64,000 nucleotides of DNA from Thalassomonas haliotis (GTDB lineage: Bacteria; Pseudomonadota; Gammaproteobacteria; Enterobacterales; Alteromonadaceae). Made by a program: the position numbers and the translations under genes. The notes under the pieces are model-generated. The model did no database searches. It worked only from the letters and a program-made list of their open reading frames with translations, and was not told the DNA's origin. The stretch is taken from positions 310,001 to 374,000 of the forward strand of contig NZ_CP059693.1 in the NCBI RefSeq assembly GCF_028657945.1, read 5' to 3'. Shown here piece after piece: positions 53,479 to 63,457 of this stretch (positions are counted from its first letter, which is position 1; each line of letters opens with the position of its first letter).

Positions 53479-54195
53479 ATCTGGACCATGGCAACCCCAA
53501 TAGGCCGGGGCAAATATAAAAAAGCAGCAGTGAGCTGATTTTCGCTTTTATCAAGCACTTTATATGGCGAAACAGCTCTCTTTGGTCTGTTTCGTCATAT
53601 ATTCATCTTGTTGGCTTGTTCCCGGTTATGAAGCAATGCAGCTAAGCACCAGCTTAAAGTTTTTTGTTCTGCTGATATTCTACGATTGCTTCACGAAGAA
53701 ACTGAAATTTCCGACCCCGCCGGAACCATCCAAAATCCCCCGGACTTTTTCGGCCGTTGTCTTGATTTGGCTGACGGATTTAACTCTACCTTGAATAATA
53801 TTTTCTTATTCAACTTATCATTATTGCCAGGTATCTCATAAGGCTGCTGACAGCATTGTAGCAGTAGCAAAGCCGCCGGTATTGCAGCCGCCTTAACGGG
53901 AGAAAAGCAATCTAGCTTTACTCAGCTGCCCGGAAACTCTGAAGCCTCAGGAAAGAACGTCATTTTATGGCGGGAAAATCTTGTGATTTACATCTTTAAA
54001 AATTCTTTTATTTCAAGTTCTTAAGGTTTTTTAGATTCACTTTAGAAAAAAGTCACAGGCAAATAAATTTCCTTGATTGACATTTTTTCTGCCGATCAAC
54101 AAGCTGAAAAAACGCTCACCTTACACCCTGTGTTGGTGAGTGGTCAGGACATACTTAAATGCATTTTATTTTTGGAAAGTAGTGAGGTAAGGACA
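53479..54195. other. Intergenic region, 717 bp, with doubtful coding remnants
   Basis: A 76-codon plus-strand frame (53564-53794) is hydrophobic but lacks a ribosome binding site. On the minus strand around 53660-53785 a frame reads GWFRRGRKFQFLREAIVEYQ before a stop, with another stop just upstream, so both look like fragments. The right end holds the promoter and leader of the FG-GAP protein gene. Confidence 0.35.
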
Positions 54196-57081
54196 ATGAA
54201 ACAATTTAAAAAAATCGCGAGTGCAGCCATTATTTCCGGTTTACTGGCGCCCCAGGTCTCAGCCGCTTATTTTGATAACGGCACTGAAAATTTCTTAACC
54301 GCGCAAAGCATAGGTTCATTAGGTACCGCATATACCAGTGGGGTCGATGTCACTAAGCTGGAGGTCAAAGATTATATTTCCAACGGTCGTGTTGACGGCT
54401 CATGGCGCTGGGATAAAAGAGATATTTTTAAATTTGATGCCGAGTTTTCTCATCCGGATGCTCGGCTGGCAAGAAGGAATGTTATTCCGATACGGGTGCG
54501 CCTTTCAACTAGCATGCAGATAAACCGGGAGGTTTATGGGATAAAATCGATTGAACTGATAGAAAAACATCCCAGCGGCGCTTTTAAAAAGCTTGCCCGG
54601 TTAGTGCCGAACGTAACCTACCCGTCAGCAGCATTTGAATTTAAAACCGCGATTAAAGATAAAGACCTGGGCTTTGAATATTACCTGGTGATCGACGGCC
54701 TTGAAAATGATGATAACCGCGGAAAACAATACAATGTTGAAATTGAGCGCTTTGACATCGGCAACCAAATAGCCCAGGCCGCAGATCTTGGTGTTTTAGG
54801 CAATTCAATGTTGTTTGACGATAACACCATTTGGGCTGCTGAAACCATCAACTCCCTGGTTAACACCGATAACTGGCTCGACTTTGGCTCTTACCTGGAT
54901 GACGCCGACTTGTATAAAGCGGTCTTACCCGCCGGAGAGGTAAAGGCGAACGTTGGCGTACATCAACATTATGTACTCAATGATACCCTGACATTAGAAT
55001 TGCTCAAAGAAGATCATGGTCAGCTGGTTTCAATTGCCGGCCCGTTCAATGCTGCCAGGTATCAGGAAATAACCCTGGCGACGCTTACCGAGGCGGGCGA
55101 ATATTATATCCGGGTAGGTTTTAATCGTAATACCACGACTGTTTATGATTATTCTCTTCGTGTAAAAAGCTCGGCCAAATCAGAAGATCAGGCGACCAAA
55201 CTTGCTGTGTCTAACCCGTTAGAAAACGGCTGCGGGGTTAACAGCGCACAACATTGTTTTAACTCTCCTCTTGATAATGGCCTGCCTGATTCGGGGGCTG
55301 TTTATCTGTATCAATATTATAACGAGCTGGATCAATGGCTTGCGCAGGAATACATTAAATCACCTAATCCAGAAGCCGGCGATAACTTTGGTGAGGCGGC
55401 ATTTTTTACCGAAAATGATCAATTCCTGGCCGTAGCCGCACCCGGTGAAGATAACTGCGGTGCCGGTTTTGACGGCACCGCGGCAACAGCTGCCTGTGGG
55501 TATTATGCTCCGGGTATGGCAAATAACGATGCTGAAAATTCCGGCGCCCTGTATATTTTCAACAAGGAAGAAAAAGTTAATGCTTACGGTTTTGGTTTAG
55601 GGGTTAACGAGACTTATCAACTTAAAAACTATGTTAAGGCGCCGGTTGTGCATAGCGGTGATAATTTTGGTGCGGCACTTTCTACCGGTAACCAAATCGC
55701 CTTAGTCGGTGCTCCCGGGCTAAGTTCACAAACCGACTCCCCAAGCGGTTGGCTGACAGAAACCGATATTAACCAGCAGCTTGACGATGTTTCTTATACC
55801 CACACCGGCAGCGTGTTTTTATACGAGCTAAATGCCAGCGCTGACTGGACATTGGCGGGGGCGTTTCGTCCGTTGAAACTGCAAAATAATCAAGGGGGCT
55901 TTAGTATCGAAGGGGAAAACTTCGGTGCCGGTATCACCAACAGCGGCGACGGTAATATTATTGCCATTAGCGCTCCCGGAGATGCCCGCTGTGATAACTC
56001 GCCATTAAGTGAAAATGGCGTATATAACCTTAATAACATCAGTAAAAGCAATTTTGAAACTTACCTGGATGGGGTCTATCAGTGTACCAGTGTGCAATCG
56101 GGCAGTGTCTGGATTTATCAAAAAGACGACCAGGGGGATTATCAGGTGATCAGTTACTTGAAGGCACCGCAAACCCGGGAAGCTGACTTTTTTGGTGAAG
56201 CAACCTGGATGACAGGTGATGGCGAGTACCTGGCAGTAGGGGCTCCGGGTAATGACTCTGGCAATGCCGGCAGCAATGGCTGGAGCCAAAAAGGAGACCC
56301 CCTGTTTGCGACTAATCCCTGGAATGATACCAGTAAACCAAATTCCGGGGCGGTTTACCTTTATAAAAAGCAAGTGCTCAGTGGTAAGCTGGGTTATGAG
56401 CTTATTGCTTATGGCAAACCCGAGCTTGGCATGGTTGAAGGCTCCAATTTTGGCGCAACGGTGTTTTTAAATGATGACAGAACCTTAATTGTTGGCGCAC
56501 CGGACGGGGTATATGCACTAAACGGTCAAACCTTTGATAACGGTTATGTGCGTTCGTTTAAATTGAGTGAAAGCGGGCAGTTAACAAGCTCTGCTAACAT
56601 TTTTCCGCAAAACAATGCCAATGAACATAATCATGCCAGCCGTTTTGGTGCTTCCTTATTGATGAAAAATGAGATGATTTTTGTCGGAGAACCCGGCGAT
56701 GATCATTGTGGCGCATCGGTAGGCGGAGCCAGTTTGAATGTTGAGAAAGATTATGCGGTTGGCGGTAACGAAACCCCTTGTACCATCAACGAGCGGGTGT
56801 CTAATTCCGGGGCAGTGCAAATATATAATGCCGTTACTCACCAACACAGTGAAGTACTCAAGCCGATAAATCCGGGAGGGACTTATTATTCCAACGAGCA
56901 ATTTGGTGGTGTACTGGCAAGTAACTCCAGCGGTGACGGGGCTTCCGATGCTTCGGGGGTATCCGCAGATCCCTTCGGTGATGTGCTCAGTGAGTTTCTT
57001 TGCAGTGATGAGGGCGGTCCGGTAACCGGTAACCAGTATTTTGACTGGATTATTGACTCATTTGTTTGTGGCGATGATTAA
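54196..57081 (+). CDS. Large secreted FG-GAP (integrin alpha-like) beta-propeller protein
   Basis: The ATG at 54196 (GTAAGGACA upstream) begins a signal peptide (KKIASAAIISGLLAPQVSAA); earlier codons are not needed. The 961-residue protein has a PPC-like beta-sandwich domain (about 250-370) and then about seven FG-GAP repeats, each with GDNFG(E/A)A and (A/V)(G/A)APGxD(N)C-type ends, which fold as a propeller and often bind calcium. The C-terminus has paired cysteines. It is convergent with the CadC-like gene at 57329. Such proteins are secreted or surface-associated; substrate unknown. Confidence 0.85.
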   Translation: MKQFKKIASAAIISGLLAPQVSAAYFDNGTENFLTAQSIGSLGTAYTSGVDVTKLEVKDYISNGRVDGSWRWDKRDIFKFDAEFSHPDARLARRNVIPIRVRLSTSMQINREVYGIKSIELIEKHPSGAFKKLARLVPNVTYPSAAFEFKTAIKDKDLGFEYYLVIDGLENDDNRGKQYNVEIERFDIGNQIAQAADLGVLGNSMLFDDNTIWAAETINSLVNTDNWLDFGSYLDDADLYKAVLPAGEVKANVGVHQHYVLNDTLTLELLKEDHGQLVSIAGPFNAARYQEITLATLTEAGEYYIRVGFNRNTTTVYDYSLRVKSSAKSEDQATKLAVSNPLENGCGVNSAQHCFNSPLDNGLPDSGAVYLYQYYNELDQWLAQEYIKSPNPEAGDNFGEAAFFTENDQFLAVAAPGEDNCGAGFDGTAATAACGYYAPGMANNDAENSGALYIFNKEEKVNAYGFGLGVNETYQLKNYVKAPVVHSGDNFGAALSTGNQIALVGAPGLSSQTDSPSGWLTETDINQQLDDVSYTHTGSVFLYELNASADWTLAGAFRPLKLQNNQGGFSIEGENFGAGITNSGDGNIIAISAPGDARCDNSPLSENGVYNLNNISKSNFETYLDGVYQCTSVQSGSVWIYQKDDQGDYQVISYLKAPQTREADFFGEATWMTGDGEYLAVGAPGNDSGNAGSNGWSQKGDPLFATNPWNDTSKPNSGAVYLYKKQVLSGKLGYELIAYGKPELGMVEGSNFGATVFLNDDRTLIVGAPDGVYALNGQTFDNGYVRSFKLSESGQLTSSANIFPQNNANEHNHASRFGASLLMKNEMIFVGEPGDDHCGASVGGASLNVEKDYAVGGNETPCTINERVSNSGAVQIYNAVTHQHSEVLKPINPGGTYYSNEQFGGVLASNSSGDGASDASGVSADPFGDVLSEFLCSDEGGPVTGNQYFDWIIDSFVCGDD

Positions 57082-57252
57082 TGGCTATGAGGTAATGAGC
57101 ATATTGAGCCTTAGTGACAGGCTCAATGATTAGCCCAGGTCATAAGCTAAGGCGCTGATGTCACGCTTGTTGTTATAAAAGCAGAGCAAGTGGAAAGTTA
57201 TCGTAACCGCAGCGGTGAAATCCGCGGAAAGTTTTAGCAAGCAAGTCAATTT

Positions 57253-57292
57253 AACCTGAAACTCGGGTTTGGATTATCCCGAGTGTCAGGTT
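57253..57292. terminator. Bidirectional terminator between convergent genes
   Basis: Two nested stems (AACCTGA / TCAGGTT and ACTCGGG / CCCGAGT) form one long hairpin with a ten-base loop between the FG-GAP gene and the CadC-like gene. The remaining bases of 57082-57328 hold nothing else clear. Confidence 0.65.
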
Positions 57293-57328
57293 GTTTACTT
57301 CCCGCGGCTTTACCGGAAAAATTGATAA

Positions 57329-59488
57329 CTAAATACAGATCTGCTTAAGCTGGCTATTGAGCGCCTCTAATTTTTGTAGCCATGTTGTTCTTTCGGTTTT
57401 GATATTATTGATGATACTTTCAGGCTTAGCGCCGATCATTAAAAAATCCAAAAAAGGACTTTCTTTAATTTTATAGGCAATCGCTTTATGTTCGTTTAAG
57501 GCAGAAATCAGGTAACGCTCTGATAAGTCAAACCTGCCGGACATACCATATAATACCGCGATGTAAAAACTCTCGAAGGCATCGGGCTTAGAAGCCTGTT
57601 GAGATAATTTCATTTTTTGCAATGCCTTTCTCACTAATGCCATCGCTTTGTTCGGCTGGTTCGTTTCAAGATAGGCGAGCGCCTGATAGGCGGCGAGTTT
57701 CACCGAAGAGAAAAGGTAAAAATGATGATCTTCAAAATAATGTAATCCCGACAGTACCGCTAAACCTTTTTGGTATTGTTTCTGGAGGATGTAAATTTGC
57801 GCCTGCATTAAATAAAGATTATCGAGCAAATCGGCATCATTTTGTTTTTGTTCAACCAGGCGAATTGTTTCAGTTATTTCTCTTAAAAAATTTTCTTGTT
57901 TATTGCCGTACCGGGCGCTAAAAAGCAGGGTATTAAATTTATCCGACCAATAGTTCTGGCTGAGCTGCGGGCTGTTAACCATCCAGCTATCGAGCCAGTC
58001 GATATTGCCATATTGACCATTTAACATGGCAAGATGAAGTGCGGCCGGGTGATCGCAACCCTGAAGGGTAAACAATGACGAATAAAATTGATTTAACTCA
58101 GGCAGGGCTTCTTTTTCCACCAGCATTATCCCGGTAATGTAGGCAATATAGGGAATATCCTGGTAGCCGTGCGCCAAGGTAAATGCCTTATCGCTTAGCA
58201 AATACTGCTGGGGTAACTTCTGGGTAAATAATAAAAACAGCATGGCATCAGGAAAGTATTCTTTTTCAACGGCTTGGAGAAAGTGTTTTTTTGCCTCCCG
58301 ATAATCAGCCTGCATCCAATATTGTAAACCTGACCAGTAACTGGCCCTGCTAATACCTTTTTGCGCAAGTGGCAAACGTATCCAGGAAAACAGCTCATGT
58401 TCTAACAGCAAGATCAGGATTGACTCTTGCAGCTCGGGCATATGACTGTTTTGTAATAGCTGCTGATTGAGTTGTTTAACCAGTCGATTGCTATCAAGGG
58501 GCTGGAGTTGATAATAAAGCGCAACGGCATCCAATAAAATAAGTGCGGCATTCTTCTGTGGTTGTTCGATGTGATTATTTTTACCTAGTGAATGTTTAAG
58601 CGCGGTTAACTGCGCAACCGAGACTTGCTGGCTGTGCATAAAGTCACTGTAGAGGCGGGACAAGGTTTGCTGTATTTCTGCTTGAGATGCTATTTTTTCA
58701 TCGCCAGCTTTTTCGTTGTCCAGCGTTTTGGTCGTAACCTTCATTTGTTCAAGAGTCAGTAAGCTATCCGCTTGTTTCAGCGTGTGATCATCGTATATCT
58801 GTACAATGCGGCCGGTGGAGCCGTGAATGAGCAGTGCGTTAATTTTAGGGTGTTCAAGCGCGATCAGCAGGTATTGGTTGTCATCAAATTCCCGGTCATG
58901 GATCTTTTGTTGTAAAAGCTCGGCATCCAGGTATGGATAATAATGTCGCTGGTAATTACTTGTCAGCCCTGAGGCTATCTGTGTCAGCATTTCCTTATGC
59001 TGCCGGGGCATCTTTTGCTCCTGCAAAATAATGACTTGCTTTTCGGACGCTTCCAACAGCAAGAAGGCGGTTAAAGCGAGAGTAAGCACGACAATAAAGG
59101 AAAAAAAATAATAAGCTTTTATTGCCGGTAATAAGGGCTGATTTTTTTCGCAATAGACCTCAGTCGGGGTAACGTTCCAGGTATAGCCCCGTTTTGATAA
59201 GGTGGTGAGAAACACCTGTGGTGTGTTGTTAATACTCAGTATTTTACGCAGCGACATCACGGATTGATAAACCAGGGCGTCCGGTAAGCTATTATCTAAC
59301 CAAACGTTTTGTTTTAATGTTGAAAGTGACTGGAGCTGTTGCGGGTGTTGCAGAAAATAATGCAGAAACTGGTATAGTTTAGGCGTTAAAGTTAGTTGCT
59401 CCTGTTCGGGCGTTGTCAGTGTTTGAGCAGCGCAATCCAGGTACCAGTTATCAAATCTGTATCCTTTAATTTTAGGGGCTGGTTCCAA
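57329..59488 (-). CDS. Membrane-bound CadC/ToxR-like regulator with helical repeat domain
   Basis: The 719-residue protein has a winged helix (about residues 8-108, LTLTPKLYQFLHYFL and LSKRGYTWNVTP), a transmembrane helix (about 126-146) and a long C-terminal part of TPR-like helical repeats (for example LYLMQAQIYILQKQYQKGL, ALAYLETNQPNKAMALV). Unlike the 13070 and 23806 regulators the sensor is helical, not propeller-like. No target is obvious; the nearest neighbours are the FG-GAP gene and a pseudogene. Confidence 0.87.
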   Translation of the reverse strand: MEPAPKIKGYRFDNWYLDCAAQTLTTPEQEQLTLTPKLYQFLHYFLQHPQQLQSLSTLKQNVWLDNSLPDALVYQSVMSLRKILSINNTPQVFLTTLSKRGYTWNVTPTEVYCEKNQPLLPAIKAYYFFSFIVVLTLALTAFLLLEASEKQVIILQEQKMPRQHKEMLTQIASGLTSNYQRHYYPYLDAELLQQKIHDREFDDNQYLLIALEHPKINALLIHGSTGRIVQIYDDHTLKQADSLLTLEQMKVTTKTLDNEKAGDEKIASQAEIQQTLSRLYSDFMHSQQVSVAQLTALKHSLGKNNHIEQPQKNAALILLDAVALYYQLQPLDSNRLVKQLNQQLLQNSHMPELQESILILLLEHELFSWIRLPLAQKGISRASYWSGLQYWMQADYREAKKHFLQAVEKEYFPDAMLFLLFTQKLPQQYLLSDKAFTLAHGYQDIPYIAYITGIMLVEKEALPELNQFYSSLFTLQGCDHPAALHLAMLNGQYGNIDWLDSWMVNSPQLSQNYWSDKFNTLLFSARYGNKQENFLREITETIRLVEQKQNDADLLDNLYLMQAQIYILQKQYQKGLAVLSGLHYFEDHHFYLFSSVKLAAYQALAYLETNQPNKAMALVRKALQKMKLSQQASKPDAFESFYIAVLYGMSGRFDLSERYLISALNEHKAIAYKIKESPFLDFLMIGAKPESIINNIKTERTTWLQKLEALNSQLKQICI

Positions 59489-59789
59489 TAATCACTCCTT
59501 GTTGAATATGGTTTATCTACTTTTACCATAAAAACGTATCAAGTTAATCATTGGCTGTAAATATGAGTTTAGTGCATGTATACATATGCTTTATGTCAGC
59601 GGACAATAATGCCTTAGCTGCAATTTTCATCAGTTTTAAGCACAATTGTCTCGTTCAATTCAGCCGCGGTGTAGTAATGTGGCCTAAAGGGGGGCAATCG
59701 CCGGGCCTGCTTAGCCATGGTGATTGATTGGTTTGTTGGAAAGCCCGTAGGGATTGTCATGCTTTTTTCGCCAGATCCTGAACTTAGCA
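59489..59789. other. Intergenic region, 301 bp
   Basis: No gene is seen. It should contain the promoter of the CadC-like gene. Confidence 0.5.
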
Positions 59790-60131
59790 TTACAGGTGTG
59801 CTGAATCGTATTTCGCGGCTTCAGCAATCAATGCCACCAGATTGTTAGCCGTTTGTGTCCATTCAATGAAGGCGTAACCTTAATGAACCGTGTTTATGGT
59901 GCCAATGTCAATGTAGGCTGTCGATTGCTGTCCTGCCGGTATGGAAAAGGTAACGGCTACATCAACGGCAGTACCTGTGATATTGGTCAGCTAGATGACC
60001 GGTCTTTTCTGACCTGAGCTATGGTACTGCGCATGGAATTGGGGCAGGTAGGCTGAGCCGCTTCCGGCAAATGCATTGCTTGTGGCAATCAAAAGACCAA
60101 AAACGGCAATAACTATGAGTATTGGTTTCAT
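59790..60131 (-). pseudogene. Small secreted protein gene with two in-frame stop codons
   Basis: One frame runs through 114 codons. ATG 60131 follows AGGAGGAAA. A signal peptide (MKPILIVIAVFGLLIATSNA) is followed by GSGSAYLPQFHAQYHSSG. Codon 47 is TAG (59991-59993) and codon 84 is TAA (59880-59882), between otherwise coherent segments: LTNITGTAVDVAVTFSIPAG, and GYAFIEWTQTANNLVALIAE. The whole ends at TAA 59790-59792. The style recalls small secreted beta-sandwich proteins with an ITGTAVDVAVT core. Recent inactivation is the simplest reading, since ribosome binding site and frame are intact. Confidence 0.7.
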
Positions 60132-60496
60132 CTTTTTCCTCCTGTCGCTGCTTAGTTCAGGCAGCAGTTAAAGTATAAGTTGTATTGATAACTTCCTCTA
60201 TGTACAGAAGGTTTTATAGCGTGTTTTTAGTCAGTTCCTTTTTGAGTTTATACGCTTGTTTTTCATGCTGTTAACTGGCCTGTTCAGGGATCTATACAGT
60301 GTCCGGAAATAACAGCTGTATTAAATGCAGCCGTGGTCGGATTTATCCCGCTTTTTGTACTAAAAATGAAAGTGGTTATTCAATAACCAGAGGAGGTATT
60401 TTTCATTGCCATAAACAAATGAACAACTAAGCGCTACCCCTGAATGGAGCAACATTCAGAGGCAGCTAACCAAAACAGATAACAGGAGTATCCATT
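60132..60496. other. Intergenic region, 365 bp
   Basis: No gene is supported. A small hairpin (CTGAATG / CATTCAG) lies at about 60440-60460 in the likely leader of the 60497 gene. Confidence 0.4.
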
Positions 60497-60667
60497 ATGG
60501 CTAATCCTAATGATATGCCAGAGCTTCACCCGGTTAAAGCTTCTTTAACAGAAAATATACCTGCCCGCCGCCAGCCGCCAGTAGCCAATGTTAGTAATAC
60601 AAGCAAGCATGACTTAGCCGCCAGCTGTGTCTCGTTAACTGTTGAGGGAGGGCGGGAGCATGTCTGA
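60497..60667 (+). CDS. 56-residue hypothetical protein overlapping the next gene
   Basis: The ATG has an ACAGGAG ribosome binding site nine bases upstream. The product (MANPNDMPELHPVKASLTEN, then PARRQPPVANVSNTSKHDLA) is polar, proline-containing and probably disordered. Its stop overlaps the ATG of the 60660 gene by eight bases, suggesting translational coupling. No family is recognised. Confidence 0.5.
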   Translation: MANPNDMPELHPVKASLTENIPARRQPPVANVSNTSKHDLAASCVSLTVEGGREHV

Positions 60668-60938
60668 ATCAAATGTAACTGACCAGAACTTTGAAGCCAA
60701 AAGATCTCAGCTGCTGAGTGAGAGCCTCGAACTTAGTGACGATTTCAGCAAATTCAGTGATGAATATTCCTTTCTCTGTGATGCCTTCGCCGCCGTTGCC
60801 CGCGAACCCGAGTGCATCACTCCGCCAACCAGTGAAGGTATATGGTATGTTTGCTATAGGCTGAAAATACAGGTCAGAAGTTACCGGGATAAAATAAACA
60901 ACATCCACGATGGCTTATGTGCGCTTAAGCATGAATAG
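60660..60938 (+). CDS. 92-residue helical hypothetical protein (resembles XAC0095-like proteins)
   Basis: From ATG 60660 (GGGAGGGCGGGAG upstream) the product is 92 residues and mostly helical, with DDFSKFSDEYSFLCDAFAAV and a basic LKIQVRSYRDKINNIHDGL end. The FLCDAFAAVA-type helix recalls XAC0095-like small proteins, but I hold that loosely. An earlier in-frame start at 60642 is less likely because it would deepen the overlap. Function unknown. Confidence 0.6.
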   Translation: MSESNVTDQNFEAKRSQLLSESLELSDDFSKFSDEYSFLCDAFAAVAREPECITPPTSEGIWYVCYRLKIQVRSYRDKINNIHDGLCALKHE

Positions 60939-61198
60939 TCACGGCAAGTAAGGAAAGGAGGGCGTCTGGGGGTTGCCGTATCAGCCGTCCAAAGCCATTC
61001 CTCTATAGATTTGCTACCAGCCGCGAATTCATCTTGTTTGGCAGCAGGCATCAAATGTGCAAAGCCGTATTTTAACTTTCTTTTGCTTATTGCCTTTCCC
61101 CGGCAAATGCCATGAGATCATATTCCCTAATTGAGCTCATACTTGATACATGATAAATTAAAGATCAACTTGTATATACAATTAGGCGGAGCCCTGAA

Positions 61199-61999
61199 AT
61201 GTCATCCACTTATACCTTGATCAAAGGCACAGTTCCTTTGTTGATCAGCATGCCGCACAACGGTGAGAAAATTCCACAGGATATTGCCGAAACTATGGTG
61301 CCGTCGGCGCTTAAGGTGCCGGACACCGACTGGCATAAGGATAAGTTGTATGATTTTGCCAAGGCCATGGGCGCTTATATCATCATGCCGGAATATAACC
61401 GTTATGTGATTGATTTAAACCGCGATCCTAATGGTGTCGATCTTTATCCGGGGGCAAACAGCACCGAATTGTGTCCGACCACGGGGTTTGATTTATCCCC
61501 TTTGTACCTTGACGGGCAAACACCGGATGAAAATGAAATTCAGCGCCGTATCGAAACTTACTGGCAGCCTTATCACCAGGCGCTTAGCGATACTTTAGCT
61601 GAAATCAAAGGGCAATTTGGCCGGGCGGTGTTGCTTGAAGCCCACTCTATTCTTTCCCATGTACCGAGATTTTTTGAAGGCCAGCTGCCGGACTTTAACT
61701 TTGGCAGTGCCAACGGCGCCAGTTGTGCGCCCGAGTTGCTGGAAAAAGTGCAGGCGCTCGATTATGCCCCTTATTCCATGGTGTCGAACGGGCGCTTTAA
61801 AGGCGGGTTTATTACCCGCCACTTTGGCCAGCCTGAGCAGGATCTTCATGCCTTGCAGCTGGAACTATCGCAACGTACCTACATGAATGAACCCAGCCCG
61901 GAATATAATGAAACCCTGGCGGCAGAGGTCAAACCTAAGCTGCAAGCCCTGGTATCGGCTTTGATCGACTTTGCAAAGCAGCCGGGACAGGAGAAATAA
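61199..61999 (+). CDS. hutG: N-formylglutamate deformylase
   Basis: The 266-residue protein matches the HutG hydrolase family: LLISMPHNGEKIP near the start, VIDLNRDPNG, and LLEAHSILSHVPR and GGFITRHFG later, which carry the metal and substrate residues. It hydrolyses N-formylglutamate to formate and glutamate, the last step of the five-step histidine pathway. The ATG has GGCGGAG upstream. It is five bases before hutF. Confidence 0.94.
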   Translation: MSSTYTLIKGTVPLLISMPHNGEKIPQDIAETMVPSALKVPDTDWHKDKLYDFAKAMGAYIIMPEYNRYVIDLNRDPNGVDLYPGANSTELCPTTGFDLSPLYLDGQTPDENEIQRRIETYWQPYHQALSDTLAEIKGQFGRAVLLEAHSILSHVPRFFEGQLPDFNFGSANGASCAPELLEKVQALDYAPYSMVSNGRFKGGFITRHFGQPEQDLHALQLELSQRTYMNEPSPEYNETLAAEVKPKLQALVSALIDFAKQPGQEK

Positions 62000-62004
62000 C
62001 AGCT

Positions 62005-63369
62005 ATGAAAATTTATGCAGAAAAAGTCTTGCTGGCAGATGGTTGGGCAGAAGATAAAACCCTGGTGATAGAAGACGGCATTATCAGCGCCATCGAATCC
62101 GGTTGTCTTGAGGGCGCAGAGCGTGTGAGCGGCCCGGTGATCCCGGGTATGGTCAACTGCCATTCCCATGCCTTCCAGCGCGCCTTTGCCGGTTTCAGCG
62201 AGCAGGGCAGTGAAGGCAAAGACAGCTTCTGGACCTGGCGCAGCATCATGTATAAGTTTCTTGGCCAGCTAACCGCTGAAAATGCCGAAGTGATCGCCAC
62301 CCAGCTTTATATTGAAATGCTGAAAATGGGTTATACCCGGGTGGCAGAGTTTCATTACCTGCACCATGATATTGACGGCGGTAACTACCCTGAGCTGGCA
62401 CAGATGGCTAAGGCCATTTTCAACTCGTCGCAAACATCCGGTATCGGCCTGACCATGCTGCCGGTGTTGTATTGTTTCAGCGGTTTTGGCCCTTTGGCGC
62501 CGAACGAAGGGCAAAAACGTTTTATCAACTCTCCCGAGCAATTCAACCGGTTGGTAAGTGACTGCTTCGGTTTAAGCAAGCAATATAGCAATACCAATGT
62601 TGGTATTGCCCCCCATTCATTACGGGCGGTGGATAAGGATGCCTTGCAGCAGGCGGTGGCTCATGTCCGTAGTCTGGATAGCAAAGCGCCGGTACATATC
62701 CATATCGCCGAGCAACAAAAAGAAGTGGACGACTGCCTGGACCATTATGGTCAGCGGCCGGTGCAGTGGCTGCTGGACAATATGGAGCTGGACCAGCACT
62801 GGTGTTTGATCCATGCCACTCATATTGATGAGCAAGAACGCCGTGGCATTATCAATAGCAAGGCGATTGCCGGTATCTGTCCCACCACGGAAGCCAATCT
62901 GGGTGACGGTATCTTCCCGACCACAGAATTTTTAGCGGAGCAGGGCACCTTTGCCATTGGCTCAGACAGCCATATCTCAGTGAACCCGGTTGAAGAGTTG
63001 CGCTGGCTTGAATATGCCCAGCGGTTAATCAAGCAGCAAAGGGCTATGCTGGCGGATGAACATCAGCCTTCTGTCGGTTTGAATTTATGGCAGCGGGCGG
63101 CCACGGGCGGCGCCCGGAGCACCAACAGCAATACCGGTGAACTGGCACCAGGCAAACAGGCGGATTTATTGGTATTAGACGCACAAGATACTCGACTTTT
63201 TGCCAATTCGGCGCACAATATCCTTGATAGCCTGGTTTTTGCCAGCCAGCAAAATCCGGTCAGGGACGTGATGGTTAACGGCCAGTGGCGGATACAAAAC
63301 CGTCAGCATGAAAATGAGCAAGATGCAGCTGATGCCTTTGCTGATTTGCTGGCAAACCTGTCGGATTAA
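62005..63369 (+). CDS. hutF: Formimidoylglutamate deiminase
   Basis: The 454-residue amidohydrolase has the HutF metal motif NCHSHAFQRAFAG, then HIHIAEQQKEVDDC, the LIHATHIDEQE histidine and GSDSHISVNPVEELR with the catalytic aspartate. It deaminates N-formimidoylglutamate to N-formylglutamate, which hutG then cleaves. Start and length fit the family. The following gene belongs to a formate dehydrogenase, 88 bases later. Confidence 0.94.
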   Translation: MKIYAEKVLLADGWAEDKTLVIEDGIISAIESGCLEGAERVSGPVIPGMVNCHSHAFQRAFAGFSEQGSEGKDSFWTWRSIMYKFLGQLTAENAEVIATQLYIEMLKMGYTRVAEFHYLHHDIDGGNYPELAQMAKAIFNSSQTSGIGLTMLPVLYCFSGFGPLAPNEGQKRFINSPEQFNRLVSDCFGLSKQYSNTNVGIAPHSLRAVDKDALQQAVAHVRSLDSKAPVHIHIAEQQKEVDDCLDHYGQRPVQWLLDNMELDQHWCLIHATHIDEQERRGIINSKAIAGICPTTEANLGDGIFPTTEFLAEQGTFAIGSDSHISVNPVEELRWLEYAQRLIKQQRAMLADEHQPSVGLNLWQRAATGGARSTNSNTGELAPGKQADLLVLDAQDTRLFANSAHNILDSLVFASQQNPVRDVMVNGQWRIQNRQHENEQDAADAFADLLANLSD

Positions 63370-63457
63370 GCTGGTTAACGCCAGGTAAAAACAACATCGG
63401 GCGGCAGCCGGAAAACGGAAGTACCATTTAATAGGGTAAAAAATAGCGGGCGGAGTG

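Noticed and set aside
53564-53794. 76-codon hydrophobic plus-strand frame
   Set aside because: Weak start context and low-complexity tail; not enough to call a gene.
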